This document shows, in pieces, positions 23,986-36,104 of a stretch of DNA of 64,000 nt. A model generated the notes under the pieces. The model searched no databases, was not told where the DNA came from, and was given only the letters and a program-made list of their open reading frames with translations. Where the stretch lies: positions 48,280,884 through 48,344,883 of the forward strand of contig NW_026262712.1 of NCBI RefSeq assembly GCF_021869535.1. Reading direction: 5' to 3'. The translations under genes and the position numbers were made by a program. The first letter of the stretch is position 1, and each line of letters starts with the position of its first letter. Source of the DNA: Mytilus californianus. Taxonomy: Eukaryota > Mollusca > Bivalvia > Mytilida > Mytilidae.

Positions 23986-24346
23986 AATATATTTGAAACT
24001 TAATTTTTATTGTGTCAGATAGTCTAGTAAAATAAAAGTATGTTATTACTTGAAACAGTTCATATCATTTTTGAAAAAGTATAATTTTGTTGATTTTTAT
24101 TCAAAACTGTTCGTGAAAGATCAGGCAACGCATTATTTTGATCATGAAAGACAAGGCGTGACCAGACTTAATGATCAGAAAAAAACATTGTTTTTCTTTT
24201 ACCGATTGGTATACTTCTAATTGGTTGAAGCGTGATCTTTGGGTAGATCAAAGAAGTTATATCATTAAATTTTACATACAGGTGTATTGAAATTTTCTTT
24301 TCATTAACAATATAAACTTTTCTGATTATGTCCCATTAATAGCCAT

Positions 24347-24705
24347 GAACTGGAGTTACAGACACCACTTATACAGCTTTCTTGGCCTCATTTTTAGACA
24401 TATACCCCGAATTTGACTACATCGGTCATCTCGATACCAGAGTAAACGACAAACGAGGTGATATCAATTTTGTAATTATAAATTTTCCTCACCTTAGAAG
24501 GGATTTACCAACTTCATCCGTGTATGGAGTATACATTTCTCAACTCATTCGATTTTCAGGAGCTTGCAGCTGCTACTCAGAGTTTGTAAAACGTTATCAG
24601 TGCCTGAGCAAAAAATTGATGAGCCAGGGTTTTGTGAAAGAACGTCTCGTCCTTTTTCTTAAAAAGTTCATTGGAAAGTACCAAGACCTAATGGATAAAT
24701 ATTCA

Positions 24706-24706
<1 letters not shown>
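24347..24706 (+). pseudogene. RT retroelement copy d (second subfamily)
   Basis: An open frame runs from VTDTTYTAFLASFLDIY through DTRVNDKRGDINF, INFPHLRRDLPTSSVYGVYI and SQLIRFSGACSCYSEFVKRY to KKFIGKYQDLMDKYS. It then enters an (AAT)n run. The catalytic domain upstream is absent. The RACSCYSDFVKRYQ signature is shared with element g (47440-47570, minus) and a fragment at 29325-29415, separating this subfamily from copies a, b, c and h. Confidence 0.85.
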
Positions 24707-24750
<44 letters not shown>

Positions 24751-24780
24751 TCTTTATTTAAATAGAGTAACTCATTTGGA
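24707..24780. repeat. (AAT)n run with AATAAAGATA tail
   Basis: Fifteen AAT repeats (24707-24750) are followed by TCTTTATTTAAATAGAGTAA. On the minus strand this reads as a retroelement 3' end with AATAAAGATA and a trinucleotide tail. It has inserted into, or replaced, the end of RT copy d. Confidence 0.8.
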
Positions 24781-25410
24781 TGAAACCAGTTTCCAATAAG
24801 GCTATCTACACACAATATTAACTACATGAATAAATCATAACCAATCTACTAATACACAAATATAAACAATATATATACACATATAACAAAAATAATACAC
24901 CTATAGTATACATTGTGGTAAAAATTATAAATTTCACACTTTGTTAAAAATATAATGACCTGTAAGAATATTTGAATGCAGATACAGTTTTTGATTTTTT
25001 AAAGTCATGCGCCTGAAATTCAAAGTCGTGCAAACAAGTTTCAAAGAAGTGTGCACGATCTTTCAAACTGGTGTGCACCAGATTAAATCTCCGGGAAACG
25101 AAACTATTATATTTACATGACACTTAAGGGGCTCCGTAATTATGTTTTACTATACTGACTGTATTATCAACTAAACAAAGTTTTTGTTGGCGTTTTGTTT
25201 TGTATGTTTGAACGTTAAATTAAGTTATGTTGGATGTCTGTGATGTATGTTTACACAGGTTTTGGCTACTGGATCCCAGATATAGCCACGCTAATCAATT
25301 TATGGCTGTTTGGGTTGCTCACCGAATGTGGTAATATTACGGAACATTTACACCCCAGTTCTATTGTTATACTTCATAGCTTCTATTTCTGAAACAAGTG
25401 TTAATTGAAT
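24781..25410. other. Unrecognised stretch
   Basis: No gene is seen. A short repetition of GTGTGCAC motifs lies at 25050-25080. Confidence 0.5.
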
Positions 25411-25413
25411 AGA

Positions 25414-25525
25414 TCTATTGTTACGAATAACAATGGATTTTGACCACAGGGTGTGACATGGGGTTTCTGGAAACCCCTGCTTCTACATCCCGAAAACAAA
25501 GTCCATTGTTATTCATTTCAATAGA
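25414..25525. repeat. Fold-back (hairpin) sequence
   Basis: The arms pair TCTATTG..GAATAACAATGGA with TCCATTGTTATTC..CAATAGA. The match continues imperfectly inward to GGGGTTTC/GAAACCCC around a CTGG centre. The arm length is about 50 bp. Confidence 0.85.
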
Positions 25526-25639
25526 AATTGATTATTTTTTTAAATAGCATGAACATAAGAAATTACTAATAGTGTTCACTACAAGTTGTTTCAAGATATT
25601 AAAAAACACATTTTAGGAAATTCCAATAGCGAAAAAAAT

Positions 25640-25772
25640 ATTAAGCATCTATTTTGAATAAAAAAAATCCTTCAATGGAAAAATAATTTGATTGCTAGCG
25701 TTGAAATACTAAATAAAATTGTTCGCGATTTGCGAGAAAAAAAAATTCTGACTCCGACAAAAACCATACCCC

Positions 25773-25807
<35 letters not shown>

Positions 25808-25855
25808 AAACCTCTTTGAAGTTAAAATGGTTGCTCCCCAATACTCCTTTGCTTG
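25640..25855 (-). repeat. Dispersed repeat R3 with C29 tract
   Basis: On the minus strand it reads GGAGCAACCATTTTAACTTC, a poly(G) run (C29 at 25769-25797 on the plus strand), then GTCGGAGTCAGAATTTTTTT and GCTAGCAATCAAATTATT. A plus-strand copy is at 43665-43870. Shorter ones are at 26292-26420 and 26440-26550. Confidence 0.75.
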
Positions 25856-26051
25856 AAGATAAAATTTTTGATCCCAGTCATATGTCTTTATTCTAAAGCA
25901 TTGATCTTAAAAAAACAGGGATTATAACTCCGTAACATAAAAAATACATTGATGATAACCTTCATTAAACTGAAACAGGTAAGTACTTTGGATTATATTG
26001 AACGACTTTGCCCCCAGCAGAGCTATAGAAAAACAGTACATTAACGGGTGT

Positions 26052-26751
26052 TACACGGACACTTTTTAGATGATACACGGACACTTTTTAGTTGTTACAC
26101 GGACACTTTTTATGAATAGAATCACTCGTGCATGATCAGTGAGTTCATGGGCACTTTAAATTTCAATTAGATTTGAACTTTTTGTTTCACCGACATATTT
26201 CTTGTCTTTTTCATTAAAATATTTACGTTGGCTTCAATAACTATATTTTTTTCAAACAATTCCAGTATATTACTATTCATATCAGTACACTAAGGGATTG
26301 ACCATTTAACTTCAAAAGGGGAGTTATGTTTTTTCCTAAAAAAATATTCTGATCCCCAATTTTATGAGAAAAAAATATATTGTGGTCAATCAGATGACAA
26401 AATAATGTTAAGATTCCTGATTTTCCGAATACCGTATATAAAAGTGCTAATTTCGAAAAAAAATATTTGGGTGATAGCGTTGATAAACTAAATCATGTTC
26501 TTACTCAGAAAAAAAAACATACCCCCCTTTTGTAGCTAAAGGTCGGTCCGTAAATGTATTTATTTTTTCAATATATGGACATGAATAGTATTCTGGACAA
26601 TGCTGAAAGTAAAGAAATGCTGATACCGACGTTTATATTTCAATAAAAAAGACAGGAAATATATATAAAAAAATCAAATCTAATCAAAAGATAAAATCCC
26701 TTTCAACTCACCAATGCACGATTGATCTCATAAATAAAAAGTGTCCGTGTA
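26052..26751. mobile_element. TA-flanked TIR element with triplicated left end
   Basis: The terminal inverted repeat starts CACGGACACTTTTTA at 26054 and its complement ends at 26749. TA flanks both ends (26052-26053 and 26750-26751). The left terminal motif is present three times (26054, 26076 and 26099). Only the innermost copy continues into the longer inverted match (TCACTCGTGCATGATCAGTG against its partner near 26712-26725). Two short R3 copies (26292-26420 plus and 26440-26550 minus) fill the interior. No transposase is seen. A TA target suggests a Tc1/mariner-like mechanism. Confidence 0.75.
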
Positions 26752-27511
26752 ATACATGTTCAAATAGGCAGCAAATCTTGAAGAAAATCATTCAACTTAT
26801 GTCACCAATTTTGGACGGTAAGCTGCGATTGGATCATATTGTGACACGTGTTTGATCCTGACCAACACTATTAGAGACATATATAAAAACCTATAAGCAT
26901 AATTTAAAAAAAAAATCCAAAATATATGCCTATATTGGTGATTTTAACAAGACAAAATCGATTTTTTCGTACCATTTCATTCACTAATGAAATAGGAAAT
27001 TCATTCTTTTTATATTGTTATTGAATTTATATATTTGGGAGCAAACTTACGATTTTTATTATTTTTTTAAGGCGGAATGGGGGAATGGAATGACACATCC
27101 TGCATGTTTTCAACAAAAAAGAATCAAGCCTGTTTATTTTAAATTTATTTTAAAACCCAAGCTCCCCTTTCCGTTTTCCCCCAAATAAAAATCAAATGTT
27201 AGCTTGCTTACCTCTGAAATCTTTTTCATACATTACTTACTTGCGAAGATGCATTTTTAAAAGTCTCAAATGTGTACGACATTCATCTTTTACTTCACAT
27301 GGTTCTTTTTTTATGAAATTATTAGATTCTTGAATTTCTTTAGAAAAAACTATAGGATATGAAGGCAAGTGAAAAAAAAGTTTGTTTAAACTGTCTTACT
27401 GTAACTTACATTAACTGGTATATGGCCATTTAAGTTTCGAATCTGTTAAATTTTGCTACCTCTTCTACATGCAAAATGTACTACTTCTTTCTTGAAACGT
27501 CGTACAAGTCA
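26752..27511. other. Unrecognised AT-rich stretch
   Basis: Nothing is recognised. The stretch is A/T-rich with several A7-9 runs. Confidence 0.5.
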
Positions 27512-27692
27512 GATACAAAACAAAGGTAACAAAAAACAGGCCGGAAACAAACTGCCGAATAGTTTTTCTGCACTCGTAGTCAGGTCAAGGTCCTCGGCTA
27601 TCGCCTCGGACCTTCACCTGACTACTCGTGCAGAAAAACTATCCGGCAACGCTTGTTACCGGCCTGTTTCTTTGTTACCTATGTATTGTATC
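27512..27692. repeat. Long, GC-rich fold-back element
   Basis: Two arms of about 86-88 bp are near-perfect inverted copies around a 4-base TATC loop (27599-27602). Left-arm landmarks are GATACAA, AGGTAAC, ACAGGCCGG, GAATAGTTTTTCTGCACTCG and GTCAGGT..AAGGTCC. The right arm mirrors each. The arms are much GC-richer than the flanks. Known mussel genomes carry many such hairpin sequences. Confidence 0.95.
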
Positions 27693-27699
27693 TAATACA

Positions 27700-28080
27700 T
27701 ATTGCCTTTATCTTTAGTCTCTTCTACCAAATCCAATGCTTTACTCGTCTTATACCCGTCACTATTGAAAACTGCTTACAAGGAGCATGGTGTATTTTTT
27801 TGGTGATAAGAATGCACGAAACGGTCAACCTTGAACTTCTGATCCATATTAGCACCAGGATTTAACGGGATATGCAAAACAGCAACTTTGACATTTGTAA
27901 AATCTACTCACTTGTCAAAGTTTGAAAGAACATAGCCAAAATAAGGTTACTAGTGGGTTTTCATGTAAAACAAATAGATTTTTCTTATAATTCATGGTTC
28001 GATTTTGTCAATAAATATGCTATCCATTCTTTTTCATTTGATAATCAATGCTAACAAATATAGGGTTTATCATTGAGTGT
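27700..28080. other. Unrecognised stretch between two fold-backs
   Basis: No gene is supported. A 70-codon frame at 27653-27865 starts inside the fold-back and has no family signature. Confidence 0.45.
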
Positions 28081-28084
28081 AAGT

Positions 28085-28188
28085 TAGTTATACACCTCGG
28101 AATACGGCGTGTCTAGATAAGAAACCCCTCCGGCCTCCGGCCGTCGGGGTTTCTTATCCAGACACACCGATCCCTCGGTGTATAACTA
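28085..28188. repeat. Fold-back element with GGCCTCCGGCC centre
   Basis: AGTTATACACC..TCGG, GTGTCT and ATAAGAAACCCC pair with GGGGTTTCTTAT, AGACAC and CCTCGGTGTATAACT. The arms are about 47 bp. The central loop region is itself palindromic (GGCCTCCGGCC). Confidence 0.93.
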
Positions 28189-28194
28189 TTATTT

Positions 28195-28330
28195 AAACAA
28201 CTGTCATACAATGGGCGTAATAGCTAGCTAGAAAACCAGATTTAACCCACCTTGTTCTTATGAAAATGCCTGTGCAAAGTCAAGAATATGACAGTTGTTT
28301 TCCTGCGGGTTTTTTAAACAATGTTTTGTT
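28195..28330 (+). mobile_element. Fragment of RT-family 3' tail R2
   Basis: ACTGTCATACAATGG, TAATAGCTAGCTAGAAAACC, AGATTTAACCCACC and GCCTGTGCAAAGTCAAGAAT match the middle of R2 (12425-12560). It is diverged and truncated at both ends. Confidence 0.65.
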
Positions 28331-28339
28331 TCCAGTTTT

Positions 28340-29052
28340 TATAACAAGGATTTCGTTTTATAGATATGACTTATGCAGGACAGACAGAAGGACTTACATT
28401 TGTATATTGCTATAAGAAAACTAGTCGGTGTGGTATTATCAAATATTCAGATCCAATGAAATTGAACCATCATAGTCCTATTTACAAACAAAAGTGAAGC
28501 AGAATAAGTCATGCAAATCCAATATTTTGTTATACCAATTACAAATATAAACTAACATTTGTTTAAAGAAAGATTTGATCGTTTTCGTGGATTTTTGCAA
28601 TAACGAATAAGCGGCAACAGATCTTTTACTCTTTCACGATCCGAAATATCAATTTTTTACAAATATTTCCATTTTTGCAAAGTCTCTGAATAAACTTAAT
28701 CAAAATAACTTCAGGAAATATTTTAAACAGTAATATTGAACGATATTTTAAAGAGAAAAGTAGTTAATGCATTCAAATTTGAAAAAAAAATCATGTTTGT
28801 TTACATTTTTATTTCTCTGAAACATCGATGAGCAATCTCCTTTTTTTAGTGTTGTAAAATGGTGAACTTTCAAGCATTAATTTTTCACGGATGTTGATCA
28901 TGATGTTGAACTGTTTTGACAGACAGTTTAATTTTTTCCAATATTTGTCACTATAATTGATTAAAATTAGATTTTTTTCTGACGTTGCATGTGTTTTCTC
29001 GATAAGATTTCCTTCACAATCCTATACCAGATCTTTCACGATCCAATCGCAA
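28340..29052. other. Unrecognised AT-rich stretch
   Basis: No gene is seen. CTTTCACGATC motifs at 28633 and 29030 belong to the ATCGTGAAAGA family described at 23154 and 29053. Confidence 0.45.
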
Positions 29053-29118
29053 TACTTGACCACCGTTACTTATTCTTTCACGATAATTTCTCTCGATATA
29101 CCGAATGACAGCCGTGTA
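29053..29118 (-). repeat. ATCGTGAAAGAATAA-containing repeat, minus-strand copy
   Basis: CTTGACCACCGTTACTTATT, then CTTTCACGATAATT and CTCGATATACCGAATGACAG, are the reverse complement of 23154-23225 with few changes. The two copies lie 5.9 kb apart in opposite orientation. Confidence 0.75.
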
Positions 29119-29324
29119 TACTACCTGATTCTGTAATGATTGCGGGGAATAAATAGCATAGCACACAATTGTCCAGAGAATATAAGCTACCAAATAATTT
29201 GTTGACATCTTGAAATGAATCATGTAAAATAAAATGAAACAAAAATTTGTATTTGGTCTGAGTTTATCGACAACAATGATATCGCAGTTTGTGTCTAACG
29301 GGATACACATTTGTCGGTGTCACA

Positions 29325-29415
29325 GCAGAGAACTTAAAGAAACGTTTTGTCCCTTTCCTAAAGAAAAGTCATCGGAAAGTAGCAAGACCTAATAGATAAA
29401 TATTAAGCGTCTACT
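29325..29415 (+). pseudogene. Short RT fragment (subfamily of d and g)
   Basis: GAACTTAAAGAAACG, CCCTTTCCTAAAGAAAAGTC and GGAAAGTAGCAAGACCTAAT encode, across frameshifts, the FLKKFIGKYQDLIDKYS segment seen in RT copy d. Only about 90 bp remain. Confidence 0.6.
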
Positions 29416-29884
29416 TCACATATGATAAAGGGTAGTCTAGTTATGAATTCTAGGTGATGATCATCATTCTTATTTACGTTTACAGTTTTCCCTTTACTTA
29501 TCTTTGTACTTTGTACTATTATATTTCTTTTGGTCGTATGACGTTGAACGTTGCACGGTAGTTGTGCATCCAGCTTACATTTCCACAATAATATTTGTTA
29601 TTTCGGGCGTTCCTGATCCAGATGGGTCCACAGGTGCAATTCGGACATGAGATTTTGATAGTGTTGTATTCATTTTGTATACCCTTGCATGTATATGACA
29701 ATGCAAACGAATTGAAGCTAGATGTGTGGATGAGGTATACGACAACATGGATTCATATCAATAGATGCAAAATAATCTAGATACTAGTAACAGGGCTGAC
29801 TGGGCCGGATCCAGAGCATTTTTAAGGGGGCGTAATTCCATAAAACAGATTATATACGAAATATTTCAGGAGGATTTTATGCTT

Positions 29885-30147
29885 AAAACTCCTATGAATC
29901 GTGAAACACATGATATACCATTTTTTTCTTTTGAGATCAAAAAGGGGGGGGAGCCCTGTACGATTCCCCTTAGATCCGCCACTGGCTTACCAGCTGTTCA
30001 TTCTATGCTAGCTCATTTACTATAGTATCAACTGTTCTTAAATCTCATATTTAGTCCATAGTGGACAGATCTTTTATGGACAAATAAAAGATGTTTTATA
30101 TTATAGGTTGTACTTTGTAAATATAGAGATTGAAATTTCTCATAGGA
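29885..30147. other. Sequence present in copy A, absent from copy B
   Basis: Copy B passes directly from GAAATAC to GAGGAACTCCTTT (48707-48730), while copy A carries about 260 bp between the matching points. It holds a G8 run and a TTAGATCCGCCACTGGCTTA segment of a common repeat type. It could be an insertion in A or a deletion in B. Confidence 0.6.
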
Positions 30148-33100
30148 ACTCCTTTTATGGCTAAAACTGTACACTTTTACTATGAAGTTTCGTTAAATAA
30201 TTATATCCTAGAATGGAAAGTTCATATGCACTACTATTTTTTCAAAGGTCAAACCATATAGGGCTGTGCGGCATATTTTCAACATTTATATGCCTCGAAC
30301 TTCTAAGAGTTTACTTCTACTAAAATTCTGTACTACCTCTTCCTTTACTTTGGGTCTTCCTCAGAATTCAATTTTGCCGCCATCCTTGTGTATTTATACT
30401 GTAAAAATTCCAAAGTTGTGTATCTATGAGATGAAACATAGAGATTATATCTGGGAACCAGTAGGTAAACAAAACAAAATATCTATGAATATTATATATC
30501 TCCCCAAAAGAGGCGTGGTTTGTGAAACAGCTGTGTTTACAAAGTGCAAACTATATATGGTGTATGTAATTTTGTTACGACGTTCTTTTTTGGAGAATAT
30601 GTTTCTGAGTATATAAACAGCAATATGCATTAAAATATTGGAATGTGTACCTACTTATTACAAGCACCTGTCGCAAGCTGTGTAACGTATTTCCCCTCAG
30701 CACAATACAAACGTCGCATTTGATAGTGGTACACAGCTAAGTATATTTAGTACATATCAAGGATGTTCGCTCCTCTGTTTCAAAATAACAAACTTTTTAA
30801 AAGACTGCAATATATTGATAGTATATAAATAAGGGACCCTAAAAAGCTGATAAAAATGAAAGGTTCCCTTACTTGTTTTTGAGATATAATAAATTGAAAA
30901 TTTGACGGGAAATGATTCTCTTTAGATTTTTCATACCCTTAACATTCGCACATTTTTTCTTTCAAAAACTATGAAAAAATAACAAAGATTTTATAAGATT
31001 TTCAAAAATAGCTTTTTAAACTATATCTAATATAATTATGAAAAGAAAATAAGGGGTTAGAGGGCCAATGTTTTATTAGCACTACATGGATAAAACCAGA
31101 GTATTCCGAAGATCTATCAAAAATTCTAAAACAATAGGGGTGAACATCCTTAATTGTATGGTGTGTTCCTATTTGGTAAACTTGTGTCGTTTGTAGTCTT
31201 ATTTATTCACGTTAATGCCATGATTTGCTCCTCGTATTTATTCCTTAAAGGACATTACAGTTTAAAATGTACATGGGCAGTTAAACGAAGGAAGGAAACA
31301 CAATTATTCTGAAAAGTTTAAAAACAAAAATATTTAGAAATACTAGGCTGCATATAGTGACTCACCAAAATATTGAAATCTTACAAACGCCACTAAAACA
31401 ATTTTATCTCAATATGTATATTGGAAGAATTTACATTAAAGAACACAAAGAAGATCACGAGAGTAAACATGTTTGCATTGTTCATAATGGTTTATCTAGT
31501 AAGTTTTGTTCGTTGTTAATAAGAAATACCTTTTTAATCACTTTCGTATTTGTTACACAATGAGATTATGTCAGAAGTAATTAATCGTTGAAAGTGCAAG
31601 ACTATCTATTTGTCCAAAAGAATTTGACAATGTCAATAAATTGCTAGAATGTATTTGATAGAACTTCAATTCCCTTTTATCTTATGTTTTGAAAAGGATT
31701 ACTTTGCGTCCATTTCAGACAGGACAATTACTTAGAAAAGTGCAACTGTGTTATAAATCTTAGTTCTCATGTGGTATGTTTTAATAGTTTCGTTTGATAT
31801 TAGTGAATTCAGCTGTCATAACCTGTTATATAATCTACCAAATTTCTGTGGTTGTCTCAGTTGAATTCATCATATCGTCAAGACTTTCCATGATTGACAT
31901 TTGTACGAAAGACTGAGGGAACTTCTATTTTTTAAACTTTCTCATTTTCATTTTGGCATTTCTCCCTTTCAACTTAAAATTTTAACCTCCGACTGAAAGA
32001 CAGTTCTCATATCCATCTTGACATTTCTCACTTCCAAATGAAAAGTGTGATGAATAAGTACATGACGAAGATGAATGATGATCTCGGTTCATATACATGT
32101 ATCCATTCCTATCAATTCTTTTTTCAATAGTAACCAACTACGTACTATATAGATAATGGATGTCTTATATCTTTAGATAATTACGACCAACTATTCAAAG
32201 TTGTTCTAACCTTTCACAAAATGTAAACTAAATTAAATCAAATAGTATGTACATGTAATAAGGAATAATTTCTGTGGTGATATCGATTAGTGCATGTCAA
32301 CATAACATTCCGTACTGTACAAGGTAAAATCGATAATGTCTACGTCATTTGGTCCTTGTTGTGTCATATCATATCTTCTTATTTCTTTAAGTGTATACTT
32401 GGATCCTTGGACACAAAAGTCCTTACAATCGTATTTTAGTTTATAGTTTGGCTGTGCAGGGCGATACATGCACAGCAACGCTCAATCCGTGACATTGACT
32501 TCAATATTCCTAAATAATTCGGCCTTCATTAAATGACTAATCGAGGTTAGGGATTTTAAAAGTAGTAAAACTTGGTTTAACTCCTCATTTCTGTTCCAAA
32601 GTACATGTTCAAAGCTAGGTCTATAACACTTAAGGACCACAGATGTCCACAACTGTATAGCAAGGGACATTAAGCCATGTTTAAATTAATTGAACATATT
32701 ATCAATGTTATTATGACAAAGAATCAAAATATCTAAAGATCCAATGTGTGGAAATGTAAAAACGTAAATGAGACATTTCTGTCCAATGAAATTCAGCCGG
32801 ATCTTCGCTTTGTTGGACCATTAACTGTGATTATACATCTCTTATGCAGACAAGTAGTGTTTACATAGGTCCCATGTTTATATCATTTAAACATTGAACC
32901 CATGTCTTTTTTTTTTCAAAATGACATCATATCAGTATGACATTTTTGTTTTATCATACTAACATTTTAGATGTGCAATAATAATTTTAGATGTGTCGTG
33001 TAAGTTCCAAAGTTTATGACTAAATGATTATTTTACATTTTTAATTCCTGTAGAAATCTCAAGGTTTTCATTTGAGTCTACACTCCAAAATTATTTAGTT

Positions 33101-33469
33101 TAGCAATAAAAAGTTTAAATGATAATTTTTTTTTTAAATATTTGTAAAAGTTACATATCCAAACAAAACAAACAAATTTTTTTAAGTTTTGTTGAGTAAA
33201 CATTGCACCTGATGGTTCATTTTCATTCTTATTGTAATTCATTTATTGTTATGTTTAGAAGTTCGTTTTTGAGAGAAAACAAAATATGTGTAGCTCAACT
33301 TTTTTTTCACTCATTCTATGATTACAAAAATAAATGTTAATTTGCTACTGAATGAAAATTGCATAAAGTTTCGGATGTGTTCTGTTTAAAGAAGGACAGA
33401 TTAAATGGTTTAAGAGTCAAATACATTACACATTGTATTTTGTCAAAAATCTTCTTACTATAAAAATAA

Positions 33470-33640
33470 TTGTAGACGCATTGAGTTTTCCGTAAATAGC
33501 TCGTAACTATCCGTAGGTATCGTAAACCGCTCGTAAATCGCTCGCAACAACACATGCCCATCAGTAAACTGCTCTCAAGAATCCGTAAATTACTCGTTAC
33601 ATTTTTTTTAAAGATTTTTTTCGGTTAGTTTACGAAGTTT
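33470..33640. repeat. CGTAA-rich region, left part (copy A)
   Basis: Dense, irregular repeats of CTCGTAAC, TCCGTAAA and ATCGTAAA. It matches 52530-52660 in copy B. In copy B this region continues directly into the right part. In copy A the two parts are separated by 2.39 kb. Confidence 0.75.
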
Positions 33641-34439
33641 TTGTACGGATTATTTAGAGTGCAAAAGTGTTGTTTACAATTTCATTCTGATCTGAGCTGC
33701 AAAATAGGAAGAACTGGTAAATTAGCGTATTTACTTGACGATATCGGGATATCGGTATTTAGTCTAATCTTAGCAGGAAGTTGTGATGATATTAAAAAAC
33801 CGACACGGATAAAAATAATAAACAATGCCAAAATGTTCAGGCTTTAATTAAAACTGTATTTGGGTAAGCATACGATCTGTATTTTGTATTATGCTTTTAG
33901 AGGCAATTAATCTTTAATTACTATATTATATTAATGTGTAAACACGTAAATTATGAACTATGAAAGTCAAGTAGTTCGTAAGTTTTAAAAAATTTCAATC
34001 AACATATACTTTACTGTGGCATTCGCTAGCTGTCACTATCCTATAGATTAACAACTGTTAGTTATATTGATAATTTCGATTCTTCATTGAAGGTGGAGCA
34101 CGAATGCTGTGTTAATTCATTCTTTTGATGTTTATTTTGTATGCAAGAGTGACATCCCTTTGTACTATATTTCAATTCGTAAAAGTCGATTGAATCTATA
34201 CTTGTATTGTCTCCCTTGAACAGATTCATAATTTTATATTTACGTATAGTTATTTAATTTCATTTTAAACAATTAAAAAAATATAAAAACAATAGATTTT
34301 GTTTTTATTATTGGTTTATTAAAGACATTAATGTATATTAATGATTTTATTTATTTGTTTTGAAACGTTTAAAATTATTATATACCAATATAAAGAACAT
34401 TTCATAATTTTTTTAATATTAATTAGTTACATTTAAGTA

Positions 34440-34810
34440 TCCCAAAGCAGCCGTTGTGAAGACATAACATCAAAATAGTCAACAAAAGAAAAATCAAAAC
34501 AACTCACAAAACCAAGATGGCGGCCTACCAAAATGGCGTCCACCACCTGTTCCTGACCGATGGCACAAAATTATTTAAACGCTCACCAAACGCCTTCGGG
34601 CACCGAGCCGACCGGGCAAGGGCTGTATAGCCAGTCAAGGTCGTTAAAAACTTCCATTTGTTGTAAGTATCCCGATCGTGCAAGATCTTCGTGGTTAGTC
34701 AAGGCCGTTGAAAACCACCTTCGTCGTAAGTATCAAGATTACCGCCCGTGCAAGACTCTCATGGGCAGTCAAGGTCGTTCAAACCCCCCTCATCAACAAG
34801 ATACTTGATA
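34440..34810 (+). repeat. GC-richer repeat with internal ~68-bp period
   Basis: AAGATGGCGGCC and AAAATGGCGTCC are followed by three related segments starting AGTCAAGGTCGTT/AGTCAAGGCCGTT at about 34632, 34697 and 34767. Their base composition differs clearly from the surroundings. An 82-codon frame (34560-34808) reads a loose 23-residue repeat (..SRSLKTSICCKYPDRARS, LVKAVENHLRRKYQDY). I recognise no family, and the frame may be fortuitous or a retroelement remnant. Confidence 0.5.
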
Positions 34811-35585
34811 TAATGAGGCAACTTTCTGTTAGAGTGCTGATAGTGCAATTGCTTCAAACTTTAAAAGCCGCATTATGGTAATATATTATATATAAAGTTC
34901 TCTGTCTATTTATGATTTGAGGTAAATTATTCAGGTGAACAACACACGTGTTATTTGACACATGTAGTCAATCTGCTGTCAACTGTTTTAAGTTGTTGTC
35001 CGCATCATCTAACCTACAACATAATTGCTCCTGCTACTTGTAAAACCATTTATTGTTTTAATATGGCTAAAATAATTATGACAGAATTCAAATGAAGCAG
35101 ACAAATTGCCTTAATATAGTTGCATTACTTGATTCCCTAAAGACAAATACATGTATGCTGTGACACTCCTAACACAAACACACACAAGATACACATACGC
35201 AAAATCACAAAAACAGAACACCGTAACCACCACTTTATTCCAGAAACTACAAACTTTTGTCAAATGCTTTAGTGAGAAATTATGATTGGAACCTATATAA
35301 AGCATTTGAACTTTTATGAAAAAGACTATATAAAAACCGAATTATGTTATCTCCCCATAATGATAAAATGTTGGGAAAATTAACCAGAGTTATCTTACAT
35401 TAATCACAAAGAGGAGCTAGCAAACAATTTTTAATTTGAGCTTAATTAACGTTAAAACAATTGTCCACTAAAAATGAATGTTACTCTAATCAATTATAAG
35501 GACTTAGTTACCCAAATCTAGTAATTTTATTTGATATTATGAATTTTGATGACAATAGATAAACATGCTTGATAAATATTTTATA

Positions 35586-35723
35586 CTTATTGACTGCGTA
35601 TGAGTGGAATAGTAAGTTTATTGTCCCCCGAGGTGCAACTATTGTCCTGAGGCGTAGCCGAGGGCAATAGGTGTATCCGAGGGGACAATAAACTAACTAT
35701 TCAAAGAATATCCAGTCAGTAAG
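35586..35723. repeat. Fold-back element
   Basis: CTTATTGACTG, GAATAGTAAGTTTATTGTCC and ATTGTC pair with GGGCAAT, GGGGACAATAAACT, ACTATTC and CAGTCAGTAAG. The loop contains GGCGTAGCC. The total length is about 138 bp. It lies within the copy A-specific block. Confidence 0.92.
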
Positions 35724-36104
35724 TGTTTTATTATACCGAAAGAGACAACAGACAATAAATGTCGGGGCTAAATCAACTATCGTAATATAAAAAGAAGAAA
35801 TACAACCATACTGTTTAACGTTTACTTCATATCTATTCTGAATGCTAAGGCTACGTCCTGCACTGACGTCAACCCTAGATACAATATGTAAATCGCGACG
35901 TCGCAACTCCCGCGGTATTCTCAACATCCTCCAATCCCGTAGCTGCATTTGATATTCCGCGAAATATAATGACGCTTGCGGTCAAATAGTTTTATCGAGG
36001 TCCAATAGTTGGAAACTATTGATCGGTCAAATAGTTAAACGCTTGCAATTTGAAAAAATAGTCAAAATATTGTGTACTTATGTTATATAGCAGGTATGAG
36101 GTAT

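Noticed and set aside
24597-24815. Minus-strand frame with an isoleucine run
   Set aside because: It is a shadow of RT copy d and the (AAT)n run.
31357-31563. 68-codon frame in copy A of the duplication
   Set aside because: The matching part of copy B (50187-50395) has altered stops, so there is no conserved frame.
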